Virus record (IMG/VR): IMGVR_UViG_3300038324_000011
Span: 1-33,413 of that record
From: a virus
DNA length: 33,413 nucleotides
Direction: 5' to 3' (one strand)
The number at the start of each line of letters is the position of its first letter. The first letter of the stretch is position 1. The translations under genes were made by a program, and so were the position numbers. Below are positions 23,645-29,280 of the stretch, one piece after another. The notes below the pieces were generated by a model. The model made no database searches and was not told the DNA's origin. It worked only from the letters and a program-made list of their open reading frames with translations.

Positions 23645-23815
23645 ATGAAAAAATATATCGGATCGACAGTACGCCACTTAATCACTACATATGGCGGTGT
23701 ATTAGTCTCAAGCGGTATGATAGCTAAAGATGATCTTCAATTATTGGCCGGGGGGTTGGCCGTACTTGCTGGATTGGTTTGGTCCTACGTGAATAAAAAG
23801 TTCTTTTCTAAATAG
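23645..23815 (+). CDS. holin, Pam3-gp28-like
   Basis: A 56-residue protein. KKYIGSTVRHLITTYGG at the N-terminus, SSGMIAKDDLQLLAGGLAVL and WSYVNKKFFSK at the end follow the family I recall as Pam3-gp28 putative phage holins. Two membrane segments lie at about 11-26 and 32-49, separated by a short acidic turn (AKDD), with a lysine-rich cytoplasmic end. It would open the inner membrane at the programmed time to release the signal-less lysozyme. AGGGA precedes the ATG. The gene has a private promoter upstream and a rho-independent terminator downstream, so its timing may be set separately. Confidence 0.8.
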   Translation: MKKYIGSTVRHLITTYGGVLVSSGMIAKDDLQLLAGGLAVLAGLVWSYVNKKFFSK

Positions 23816-23838
23816 GTTCTCTTCAAAGTGTGTAACTC

Positions 23839-23862
23839 AGCCCCTCCGGGGGCTCTTTTTTT
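23839..23862 (+). terminator. rho-independent terminator after the holin
   Basis: AGCCCC (23839-23844), TCCG loop and GGGGCT (23849-23854) form a perfect 6-bp stem followed by C and a run of seven or more T. This is the clearest terminator in the window. It ends only four bases before the spanin start codon. Confidence 0.9.
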
Positions 23863-23865
23863 GCC

Positions 23866-24075
23866 ATGTGGAAAATATTTAAAATTCTACTCAGTATAAC
23901 AGCCAGTCTTGCCGGATATCTGGAAGATAAGCAGCTTATTGAGGCCGGAAAGGACAAGGCGGAAAACCGGGAATTGCGAAAGGTATTAGAGAATGTCAAG
24001 AAAGCACGTGAAGCTTCTAAGCGTCTTGATGATGATATGCGTAACAGGCTGCGTGAAAAATACAACCGTTACTGA
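23866..24075 (+). CDS. inner-membrane spanin-like protein (Rz-type)
   Basis: A 69-residue protein with one N-terminal membrane segment (residues 2-18, WKIFKILLSITASLAGY) and a charged coiled coil for the rest (EDKQLIEAGKDKAENRELRK, then VLENVKKAREASKRLDD). This is the topology of an i-spanin, although short. An overlapping outer-membrane lipoprotein gene in the +1 frame confirms the pair. Together they fuse inner and outer membranes in the final lysis step. The ATG is just 3 bases after the terminator T run and has no visible ribosome-binding site. Confidence 0.75.
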   Translation: MWKIFKILLSITASLAGYLEDKQLIEAGKDKAENRELRKVLENVKKAREASKRLDDDMRNRLREKYNRY

Positions 24076-24175
24076 ATATTGCGAGATTACCAAGCCAGCG
24101 CACTTAACCATTGAAGGCTTGGCAGTGTATGATTGTCTTTGCTCTGATGATCCGGTTGATGAGGCTTGTAATTAA
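23993..24175 (+). CDS. outer-membrane spanin lipoprotein (Rz1-type)
   Basis: A 60-residue precursor overlapping the i-spanin gene by 83 bases in another frame. Residues 1-20 are a lipoprotein signal: basic start (MSRKHVK), hydrophobic core (LLSVLMMICV) and lipobox VTGC with Cys20 as the lipidation site. The mature part is about 41 residues with three further cysteines and an acidic end. Embedded or overlapping Rz/Rz1 pairs are standard in phages of Gram-negative hosts, so this also tells that the host has an outer membrane. Confidence 0.83.
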   Translation: MSRKHVKLLSVLMMICVTGCVKNTTVTEYCEITKPAHLTIEGLAVYDCLCSDDPVDEACN

Positions 24176-24438
24176 TTATTAGGCGGAGTGGCCATCTCAA
24201 TCATATAAATGATGTTATAAATTGCATCCTCTAAGGATATATAGCTATCATACATAAATGCATCATCTTCCCATATGCCAGATTCTATATATTTAATTTC
24301 AGGGCTATGACCTTGCGGGGCACAATCAAAATCCCATGATAAATCACATACGCCTATTTTATACCACCATGTAGGGTATTTCTTACGGAATGCTTGTAAA
24401 GCAGCCAGATCATTAAGTGTTAAATCAAGGTTTTTCAT
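24172..24438 (-). CDS. hypothetical protein
   Basis: An 88-residue protein, last gene of the leftward operon; its stop codon overlaps the spanin stop from the other strand. It begins MKNLDLTLNDLAALQAFRKK and contains WWYKIGVCDLSWDFDCAPQG, then an acidic C-terminus. No family recognised and no membrane segment. It overlaps the next gene upstream in the operon by 4 bases. Confidence 0.55.
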   Translation of the reverse strand: MKNLDLTLNDLAALQAFRKKYPTWWYKIGVCDLSWDFDCAPQGHSPEIKYIESGIWEDDAFMYDSYISLEDAIYNIIYMIEMATPPNN

Positions 24439-24767
24439 TTTTGCTGACTGATAGATTCTGAGATTGCGTTTACCAATTTATCAGTTTCATCTATATCGCA
24501 TCTGTAAACGCTTTCACCATGAGGATAAATCTCCCAGTATGGGCCATTACAGCATCCTAATACATCATAGACATCTAAATATATAGATACATTTGCATTT
24601 CCACTTTTAACCATAAATCTTGCCATTGCGCCAGCAAAAGGCGGGATAATTTTAACTTCCCATTCTTGCTTAAATTTTATATATGGAATTTCTTGCGAAC
24701 ATTCACGCCATTTCTCTAAGCGTTCAATTTCATGCCTGCTTAAAAACTCTTTAATATGATTATCCAT
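24435..24767 (-). CDS. hypothetical protein
   Basis: A 110-residue protein starting at 24767, where GGGAGG precedes MDNHIKEFLSRHEIERLEKW; the frame is open upstream to 24857, but that part shadows the neighbouring gene. It is soluble, with mixed alpha/beta composition and a CC pair (VLGCCNGPYWEIYPHG). No family recognised. Overlaps both neighbours by a few bases. Confidence 0.55.
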   Translation of the reverse strand: MDNHIKEFLSRHEIERLEKWRECSQEIPYIKFKQEWEVKIIPPFAGAMARFMVKSGNANVSIYLDVYDVLGCCNGPYWEIYPHGESVYRCDIDETDKLVNAISESISQQK

Positions 24768-24954
24768 TACAAACCTCCCGCCCATAATGCTTATTAATAG
24801 CTTTGCCGTAATGTTCACAGTTATAAGCCGCCACAGCGTCCTGACGGGCCACCTCACGGCTTGCGCCCTCCATCGCCACGTAAACTATGCCAACAAGCAC
24901 ACAGGCTGCTGTGAGGCCCGTACAGATGCCGCGTATTATTACCTGCTTAATCAT
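24760..24954 (-). CDS. small single-pass membrane protein
   Basis: A 64-residue protein with one N-terminal membrane segment (about residues 4-27, GICTGLTAACVLVGIVYVA) and a charged tail with a histidine/tyrosine-rich NCEHYGKAINKHYG stretch. Function unknown; single-pass small proteins in phage early operons sometimes act in exclusion or as membrane anchors. It overlaps the upstream gene by 8 bases. Confidence 0.55.
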   Translation of the reverse strand: MIKQVIIRGICTGLTAACVLVGIVYVAMEGASREVARQDAVAAYNCEHYGKAINKHYGREVCNG

Positions 24955-25243
24955 TGCCCTCGTCCCTTAGTAAGTTGGCGCATATTTCCCCAAAAGATAT
25001 AAGCAAAACTTCACTGAAATAGTAGTCATCAAGACTGTCTCCATGACGATAGGTAGCTTTATCGAATATCTGCTCCTTGTTCGCCTTCATCTCATCCCAT
25101 TTCGGCTTGATGCGAGCGTATTCCTCAAGGGCTTGGTGTATATATTCTATAGTGCCTCTGTTCACCAAAGCCTGATCGTCATTAGCTTTTTGGTCTGCAA
25201 TAATTTGACGGCAATAATCCATCGCTACATTTACATCACTCAT
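24947..25243 (-). CDS. hypothetical helical protein
   Basis: A 98-residue protein, mainly helical and charged (NVAMDYCRQIIADQKANDDQ, then EYIHQALEEYARIKPKWDEM). No family recognised. The ATG overlaps the stop codon of the upstream 55-residue gene (ATGA), so they are translationally coupled. Confidence 0.55.
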   Translation of the reverse strand: MSDVNVAMDYCRQIIADQKANDDQALVNRGTIEYIHQALEEYARIKPKWDEMKANKEQIFDKATYRHGDSLDDYYFSEVLLISFGEICANLLRDEGND

Positions 25244-25407
25244 TGTTTTTGCTCTCTCCTAAACCAGTGGTCCTCATGGTTGCGCAGTAGTTCTTTACGT
25301 ACTCGATCTTGCTCTGCCTCAGCCATGCTCTGATATTTCTCTTTTATCTGTCCGGGATGCTTACCGCGAACGATAGTTTCTTCGTCAAATTTACTCGTAT
25401 ATATCAT
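25240..25407 (-). CDS. small hypothetical protein
   Basis: A 55-residue protein from ATG at 25407, directly behind GGGGGGAGA, to TGA at 25240. It begins MIYTSKFDEETIVRGKHPGQ and ends in HEDHWFRREQKQ; basic and probably helical. The strong ribosome-binding site, exact filling of the space between two genes and the ATGA overlap support it as a real gene despite its size. Family unknown. Confidence 0.6.
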   Translation of the reverse strand: MIYTSKFDEETIVRGKHPGQIKEKYQSMAEAEQDRVRKELLRNHEDHWFRREQKQ

Positions 25408-25422
25408 TTCTCCCCCCGGAGA

Positions 25423-25719
25423 TTAATCGCCTTCTTTGATAAAGACGCCATTTTTGACGATTCCCTTGCGGTCCTTAATCTCATCGTAAGCAGCTTCTAT
25501 TGCACTCTCAACGCTTAATCCTTCATACTGCTCTGCAATGATAACCAGAGTTACTATCACATCGCCTATACCATCCCGTATATCATCTATCCGGTTTTTA
25601 TTAATGGCTCTGGCAAGCTCTCCTAGTTCTTCCATTGTTTTCAGGCACTGCGTTTTAGCATCCGTGCCCTCAATTAGATTCCTGTCATGCGCCCATTGGC
25701 GGATTAAATCAAATGTCAT
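25423..25719 (-). CDS. MazG-like nucleotide pyrophosphohydrolase
   Basis: A 98-residue protein with the all-helical MazG core: KTMEELGELARAI holds the metal-binding E-E-x-x-E (residues 30, 31, 34) and IRDGIGDVIVTLVIIAE holds the second metal site (Asp49, Asp53). It hydrolyses nucleoside triphosphates to monophosphates, either cleaning abnormal dNTPs or tuning host nucleotide or alarmone pools during infection; which one cannot be told from sequence. Single-domain size is normal for phage members. It overlaps its upstream neighbour by one base. Confidence 0.87.
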   Translation of the reverse strand: MTFDLIRQWAHDRNLIEGTDAKTQCLKTMEELGELARAINKNRIDDIRDGIGDVIVTLVIIAEQYEGLSVESAIEAAYDEIKDRKGIVKNGVFIKEGD

Positions 25720-26033
25720 TATCTTGGCCTCACATCACGTATTAACTGATCAATGGCAGTAGCTTCTGGATGCAGCCATTCAATCAATCCAGAAATTGAG
25801 ACTGCAAGAGATATTGTAAAACATAAAAAACATAAACCAGTTACAACATGTTCTTCTTTTTTCAATAATGATAAAAAAGAAAGCGATAATATAAAAAATG
25901 CCATAGCCAGTGCGCCTGATATTGAGAATGAAAGAATCCCACTTGTTGCCGCACGTTCTGCATATAGCTGAACAGTTTCTGATCCAGTCGTTTGCAATAT
26001 CTCAATTATTTTATCTATAGATTTTTCGTTCAT
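25719..26033 (-). CDS. two-helix membrane protein
   Basis: A 104-residue protein from ATG 26033, with GGAAGGAACGGA before it; an in-frame ATG at 26048 is less well placed. N-terminal helix (MNEKSIDKIIEILQTTGSET), then two membrane segments at about 36-56 and 64-88 with a short charged loop (KKEEH). Function unknown; could act in exclusion or membrane sensing. The ATG overlaps the TGA of the HTH gene upstream. Confidence 0.6.
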   Translation of the reverse strand: MNEKSIDKIIEILQTTGSETVQLYAERAATSGILSFSISGALAMAFFILSLSFLSLLKKEEHVVTGLCFLCFTISLAVSISGLIEWLHPEATAIDQLIRDVRPR

Positions 26034-26197
26034 TTCCGTTCCTTCCATACAATTTTTTTAATTCTCTCAGGAACACGGGAAACTTGATGTTCCCAGTTCC
26101 ACACCGTCCGCCATGATACGTCAAACATGCGGCCAGCTTCCTCTAACGTAAGATCATTACGCTCCCTGAATTCTTTAACCTTTTGCGAATCTGCCAT
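26030..26197 (-). CDS. small helix-turn-helix protein
   Basis: A 55-residue protein from ATG 26197 to TGA 26030. VKEFRERNDLTLEEAGRMFD followed by VSWRTVWNWEHQVSRVP is a compact helix-turn-helix with the W-x-x-WE recognition ending typical of XRE-like domains. CAGGGGT lies upstream as possible ribosome-binding site. Such a small protein may regulate its own operon and could be a candidate for recognising the TTTCATGAAA palindrome found in the early promoters; that link is untested. It overlaps the upstream coiled-coil gene by 23 bases. Confidence 0.68.
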   Translation of the reverse strand: MADSQKVKEFRERNDLTLEEAGRMFDVSWRTVWNWEHQVSRVPERIKKIVWKERK

Positions 26198-26480
26198 CTT
26201 TACCCCTGTATCGTTGTGTTTTTTTGTCGTAGCGTTTCTTGGTTAGTATGTCGTTATTGACTTTAAACAATCTGTCTTTATCGGATTTTAGATTAGAGAT
26301 TTCGCGATCTAAATCTTTAATAATATCTCTATAATCATCTAATCCACCTTCTAAACGATTTATATAAGCTCGTGAATCTAAATACCTTTCTTCAAGATCC
26401 GAATATTTAACTGCAAGATCTTTATGCATTTTTTGCAACTTATTATAATCATTCCATAATGGGAAAAGTCTTTTAAACAT
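26175..26480 (-). CDS. coiled-coil protein
   Basis: A 101-residue protein, first gene after the second leftward promoter, with GGAGAGAG before the ATG. Residues about 12-80 form a long coiled coil (KLQKMHKDLAVKYSDLEERY, RDIIKDLDREISNLKSDKDR), ending in a basic tail (KKRYDKKTQRYRGKDGRFAK) that could bind nucleic acid. No named family. As the first gene of its operon it is probably expressed early. Confidence 0.62.
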   Translation of the reverse strand: MFKRLFPLWNDYNKLQKMHKDLAVKYSDLEERYLDSRAYINRLEGGLDDYRDIIKDLDREISNLKSDKDRLFKVNNDILTKKRYDKKTQRYRGKDGRFAKG

Positions 26481-26500
26481 GGTCTCTCTCCTTTTTTATT

Positions 26501-26529
26501 ATACTATGTTCTATTTCATGAAAGGTCAA
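26501..26529 (-). promoter_or_regulatory. leftward promoter P2 with palindrome
   Basis: On the minus strand TTGACC (plus 26529-26524), 17 bases, TAGTAT (plus 26506-26501); an overlapping TATAAT gives a 20-base spacing. It lies between the NinB stop codon and the coiled-coil gene. The palindrome TTTCATGAAA directly follows the -35 box inside the spacer, where a bound protein would block polymerase. Confidence 0.65.
26514..26523. promoter_or_regulatory. operator-like palindrome TTTCATGAAA, copy 1
   Basis: A perfect 10-bp palindrome in the spacer of the leftward promoter P2, immediately downstream of its -35 box. It also overlaps the end of the NinB gene. One of four identical copies, each at a predicted early promoter. 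Confidence 0.65.
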
Positions 26530-26896
26530 GGCCAAAATAATCAGGCTGAGGTAGTGTGATTCCTTGCAGTGTTACAAAAATTTCAACTTTCATCATGTAA
26601 TCGTTGAATTCTTTTTTGCTCAGCTTGGCAGATGATTTGGGCTTTACATACGCATTGCCGAATATATCAATTCCCTCATCTACGCCTATAAACTGACGCT
26701 TGAATGCTTCGTGCAATTCATCGCTTGTATAGCCTAGTTCATCGCCTATAACTTTAAGCCATGTCCAGTATAGAGCGTTAGCCTGATTGCTACGCTTAAC
26801 TGGCTTTATATGCACCTCGTATTGCTCATATGGCAGCTTAGCTATCTCACTGAGGCAGTTCCTTAGTACGTACTCACTGATTATTTTGAAAATCAT
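26516..26896 (-). CDS. ninB: NinB/Orf-like recombination mediator
   Basis: A 126-residue protein with the features of lambda NinB (Orf): KPVKRSNQANALYWTWLKVI near residue 31, GYTSDELHEAFKRQF, then YVKPKSSAKLSKKEFNDYMM and the end GITLPQPDYFGLDL. Lambda Orf helps load recombination proteins on SSB-coated single strands; here SSB and ERF lie in the same operon, consistent with one recombination module. It is the last gene of that operon, and the promoter of the next operon overlaps its end. Overlaps the HNH gene by 23 bases. Confidence 0.88.
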   Translation of the reverse strand: MIFKIISEYVLRNCLSEIAKLPYEQYEVHIKPVKRSNQANALYWTWLKVIGDELGYTSDELHEAFKRQFIGVDEGIDIFGNAYVKPKSSAKLSKKEFNDYMMKVEIFVTLQGITLPQPDYFGLDLS

Positions 26897-27191
26897 GTCT
26901 AAACCTCGCTATTAATTCACAGCACTTATCGTAATCACCTGAATGATCCCATAAGAGACCGGCAAGCCATTTGGCTCTATCAAGGTATTCGCCCCAATAT
27001 CGCTTTTCTCCCACCTGATGCTGCATATGATGTTCTTCCCAAAACATCGGAACACATCTGTTATCCGGTGGCTTCTTACCCATCGCAAGATAACCGTGCC
27101 TTATATGCGCAGCCTGACACTCTCCTACCTTGCCAGTTACTACACAGGGAAGCCGGGCGATAAACCTGCGGTGTTTTTCTGATCTAGCCAT
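26874..27191 (-). CDS. HNH-type nuclease (DUF968/Ref-like)
   Basis: A 105-residue protein. CVVTGKVGECQAAHIRHG has the C-x-x-x-G spacing and A-H-I motif that holds the first histidine of the HNH fold; PDNRCVPMFWEEHHMQHQVG supplies the later N and H residues, and the R-Y-W that follows (about residue 84) is typical of Ref/DUF968-like phage nucleases. It probably cuts DNA in recombination together with ERF and NinB. Next to SSB with a gap of three bases. Confidence 0.78.
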   Translation of the reverse strand: MARSEKHRRFIARLPCVVTGKVGECQAAHIRHGYLAMGKKPPDNRCVPMFWEEHHMQHQVGEKRYWGEYLDRAKWLAGLLWDHSGDYDKCCELIARFRHDFQNNQ

Positions 27192-27194
27192 AAT

Positions 27195-27611
27195 CTAGAA
27201 GGGGATCTCTTGATCCATATCATCAGGCGCAAAGCCTTCATAAGCCGTCTGCTCTGGCCTTTGTTTACTACCTAATAGCTTAATCTCTCCCTTATATGGC
27301 CTCAATACTACCTCAGTGGTGTATTTGTCGTTACCTTGCTGGTCAGTCCATTTCCGGGTTTCTAACTGGCCGCAGAGATAAAGTTTATCTCCTTTGTTGA
27401 CATAGCTTTCAATCAGCTTGATTAGGGGATCTGCGAATACAACTACGCGGTGAAACTCAGCGCGCTCCTGCTTTTGCCCTTGCTGGTCTTTCCAATGCTC
27501 ACTTGTGGCTATGGTAAAGTTTGCAACCTGCTTTCCGCTGGACATATTCCTGATTTCCGGCTGAGTTGCGACATTGCCGATAATTTGCATTTGGTTTAGT
27601 GATCCTGACAT
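27195..27611 (-). CDS. ssb: single-stranded DNA-binding protein
   Basis: A 138-residue SSB with OB fold: MSGSLNQMQIIGNVATQPEI, ANFTIATSEHWKDQQGQ-x-x-x-x-EFHRVVVF, and DKLYLCGQLETRKWTDQQGN. The C-terminal tip DMDQEIPF is the acidic interaction tail that recruits partner proteins. It protects replicating or recombining phage DNA and would work with ERF and NinB. Somewhat shorter than host SSB because the linker is short. Three bases separate it from Gp157. Confidence 0.95.
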   Translation of the reverse strand: MSGSLNQMQIIGNVATQPEIRNMSSGKQVANFTIATSEHWKDQQGQKQERAEFHRVVVFADPLIKLIESYVNKGDKLYLCGQLETRKWTDQQGNDKYTTEVVLRPYKGEIKLLGSKQRPEQTAYEGFAPDDMDQEIPF

Positions 27612-27613
27612 TT

Positions 27614-28096
27614 CTAGCTCCTAATCATTAAAGTTGTTCCACCATTATCAAGCGTACATCCGGGTACGTTCATCCCATTCTTGTAAGCCTGATTGATAGC
27701 TGTTTTATCTACGCTTAATTTACAATATTCAGGCGGTACTTGTAATTCATCCTGAATGATCGGTTTAGGCGGCACTGTTTTAAAAGATACAGTCCCCTCA
27801 ACGCCTTTGTATTGATTCTGACCGGACTCGGTAAGCAATGTGCCTATCAAGTCTCTCAGCTTATCCTGACGCCTCTCAGCGGCTTTTTTACGTGCCTGCA
27901 ATTGATCCACCCTTTCTTTTATGGCGGATTCAAATGTTTTCTCATCTGCAAACTTGCGTAAAGCCCATTCAATCAAATCATTGATAGAAGTTTCAGCTTC
28001 GATCATGTCCGCAATTAAATCAGGATCATCCCCGCATTGCTCTATAATGTGTTTCCGCAGTTCACGGGCTTTTTCTATTTCAGATTTAACGCTCAT
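27614..28096 (-). CDS. Gp157-like siphovirus protein
   Basis: A 160-residue protein starting at 28096, behind AGGAGG (a longer frame start at 28126 is less likely). It has a helical acidic N-terminal half (DLIADMIEAETSINDLIEWA, FADEKTFESAIKERVDQLQA, KKAAERRQDKLRDLIGTLL) and a beta C-terminal end (GVEGTVSFKTVPPKPIIQDE, YCKLSVDKTAIN, NVPGCTLDNGGTTLMIR). This matches siphovirus Gp157, a family commonly beside SSB and ERF/RecT genes. Its exact role is unknown to me. Confidence 0.85.
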   Translation of the reverse strand: MSVKSEIEKARELRKHIIEQCGDDPDLIADMIEAETSINDLIEWALRKFADEKTFESAIKERVDQLQARKKAAERRQDKLRDLIGTLLTESGQNQYKGVEGTVSFKTVPPKPIIQDELQVPPEYCKLSVDKTAINQAYKNGMNVPGCTLDNGGTTLMIRS

Positions 28097-28793
28097 TTTC
28101 TGCCTCCTGCTTTGTATTAAACTCATTCAATTTACTGGTGTATTGAGTTTCAAGAATTTCATACCAATCCGGCTTTTGTTTTTTTAGATTATTAAGAAAA
28201 TTTTGGCTATCAGCCCAAGTGGCTTTTAATTGGTTTGCTGATTTAGCCTCATTCATAAGCTGCTTAATTTTTGCGCATGTGTTTTTAATTTCCTCATCAT
28301 CTGGTTTATTCTGCGCTTGTTTTGCCTTTTGGAAATTGCCCTGCTCTTGTGAATCCGCGTCTTGATCGCCAGTAGCGACCTTTAGCAATGAGCGCAAAAA
28401 CATTTTTTCCGCATATGATTGCGCTTGCCCGCTCGTTTGAGGGCCGACAAAACGAACGTCAACGCTGCGCATCAGCGGGCCATAGCTTTGATCTGCTCCC
28501 TCATGCAAAAGATAAAACTCATATATATAGTATGCAAAAAGCGAATCTTTAAAAGACCCATCCTTCTGTTTTTCAGGCACGTTTATATGCTCACGCGATA
28601 TCTCATTAGAAACTACATTCAATCCTGCCTCCGATAATTTTGGACGTAGATCCTCTAAAAAATCATCAATGCTGGCATACTCATAATTAGCGAATTTATT
28701 CTTCTCTGTTTTGCGGATCTTATGGACCTCTTTCATCGCTTCTGTAATTGCCTTTGATATAGCGGGCGGTGCGCTTTTTAAACTTTCAGTCAT
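28086..28793 (-). CDS. erf: ERF-family single-strand annealing protein
   Basis: A 235-residue recombinase from ATG 28793 behind AGAGGT. Residues 10-60 follow the ERF pattern AISKAITEAMKEVHKIRKTE, then Y-E-Y-A-S-I-D-D-F-L-E-D-L-R-P-K-L. Residues about 125-150 (TSGQAQSYAEKMFLRSLL, then TGDQDADS) match the conserved alanine/serine-tyrosine-arginine core. It anneals complementary single strands during phage recombination or circularisation. First gene of the leftward operon after promoter P1. The C-terminal third is charged and likely mediates partner contact. Confidence 0.9.
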   Translation of the reverse strand: MTESLKSAPPAISKAITEAMKEVHKIRKTEKNKFANYEYASIDDFLEDLRPKLSEAGLNVVSNEISREHINVPEKQKDGSFKDSLFAYYIYEFYLLHEGADQSYGPLMRSVDVRFVGPQTSGQAQSYAEKMFLRSLLKVATGDQDADSQEQGNFQKAKQAQNKPDDEEIKNTCAKIKQLMNEAKSANQLKATWADSQNFLNNLKKQKPDWYEILETQYTSKLNEFNTKQEAENER

Positions 28794-28802
28794 TTTTACC
28801 TC

Positions 28803-28832
28803 TTTACAAGTGTGTTTCAATACGCATATATT
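28803..28832 (+). promoter_or_regulatory. rightward promoter for the GapR-like gene
   Basis: TTTACA (28803-28808), 18 bases, TATATT (28827-28832), 52 bases before the GapR-like ATG. Its -10 box overlaps that of the leftward promoter on the other strand, so the two directions cannot easily fire together. Confidence 0.55.
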
Positions 28833-28856
28833 ATGAGGGCTTTCATGAAATGTAAA
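28828..28856 (-). promoter_or_regulatory. leftward promoter P1 for the recombination operon
   Basis: On the minus strand TTTACA (plus 28856-28851), exactly 17 bases, TAATAT (plus 28833-28828). The spacer begins with the TTTCATGAAA palindrome. Transcription would start near 28821, about 28 bases before the erf start codon. Confidence 0.75.
28841..28850. promoter_or_regulatory. operator-like palindrome TTTCATGAAA, copy 2
   Basis: A perfect palindrome in the spacer of leftward promoter P1, immediately downstream of its -35 box, as in copy 1. Next to it, on the minus strand, is GCCCT just before the -10 box; the same GCCC precedes the -10 box of the two rightward promoters. Confidence 0.65.
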
Positions 28857-28883
28857 GCATAAATTTTAACCAAGGAGAAAAAA

Positions 28884-29117
28884 ATGATAGACGATACAGC
28901 GAAACAGAGATTAACCGCTTATATTGAAAAGATTGAACGGCTGGAAGAAGAAAAGGCCGGAATAGGTGAGGACATTAAGGAAGTGTATAACGAAGCTGGC
29001 AGCGTAGGTTTTGACAAAAAGATTATGCGGCAGGTTGTTAAAGCACGGAAGAAAAGCCGGGAGGAACTGACGGAAGAACAGGAGCTTCTGGATCTTTATC
29101 TTGAGGCAGTCACTTAA
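28884..29117 (+). CDS. GapR-like DNA-binding protein (DUF2312)
   Basis: A 77-residue protein with AAGGAG before the ATG. RLTAYIEKIERLEEEKAGIG, EDIKEVYNEAGSVGFDKKIM and RQVVKARKKSREELTEEQEL-LDLYLEAV follow the GapR/DUF2312 pattern almost completely. GapR is a small alphaproteobacterial chromosome-structuring protein that binds overtwisted AT-rich DNA ahead of polymerases and replication forks. A phage copy at the divergent early promoters could support phage replication or compete with the host protein (inference). It is a good host marker. Confidence 0.9.
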   Translation: MIDDTAKQRLTAYIEKIERLEEEKAGIGEDIKEVYNEAGSVGFDKKIMRQVVKARKKSREELTEEQELLDLYLEAVT

Positions 29118-29120
29118 GCC

Positions 29121-29149
29121 TTTACACAATGCCGGAGATTTAATAAATT
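29121..29149 (+). promoter_or_regulatory. possible promoter of the structured RNA
   Basis: TTTACA (29121-29126), 17 bases, TAAATT (29144-29149), beginning four bases after the GapR-like stop codon. Transcription would start near 29156, exactly at the first hairpin. The -10 match is only 4 of 6, so this is tentative; the RNA could instead be part of the GapR transcript. Confidence 0.4.
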
Positions 29150-29155
29150 ACAAAT

Positions 29156-29280
29156 GCGGGGGCTTATTGCCTTTGCGTTAAGATTAAGAATTGGGCTTGT
29201 TGCAGAAGCCCATTAAAGCTTCTTCAAAATGAGGTCCGGGTGCTGCAACCACTCGGGTCTCGTTTTGAGGAAGTTTTTTT
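29156..29280 (+). ncRNA. candidate structured RNA with three hairpins and complementary loops
   Basis: The region between the GapR-like and nuclease genes folds on the plus strand into three hairpins. H1: 29156-29163 with 29169-29176, 8 bp including three G-U pairs. H2: TGGGCTT 29192-29198 with AAGCCCA 29206-29212, loop GTTGCAG. H3: 29219-29242 with 29250-29273, 24 continuous pairs including five G-U, loop CTGCAAC 29243-29249. The H2 and H3 loops are exact reverse complements. H3 is followed by seven T and then the ATG of the nuclease gene, and its 3' arm contains the ribosome-binding site GAGGAAG (29267-29273). In the opposite strand the G-U pairs would be A-C mismatches. It could be a separate terminated RNA, an attenuator, or a translation switch. 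Confidence 0.6.
29219..29280 (+). terminator. long terminator-like hairpin burying the nuclease ribosome-binding site
   Basis: A 24-bp stem, much longer than normal terminators, closed by the loop CTGCAAC and followed by TTTTTTT (29274-29280). Up to four outer pairs with AAAG at 29215-29218 would consume part of the T run. Because the start codon follows at once, it would either stop transcription before the gene or block its translation. Confidence 0.65.

Noticed and set aside
24787-25762. Several plus-strand open frames opposite the leftward small genes
   Set aside because: They mirror genes with good ribosome-binding sites, ATGA couplings and a recognisable MazG protein; they have no motifs of their own.
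29156-29280. tRNA or phage attachment site in the gap before the nuclease gene
   Set aside because: There is no cloverleaf, T-loop GTTCGA box or CCA-type acceptor, and no integrase nearby; the hairpins form a simple row.
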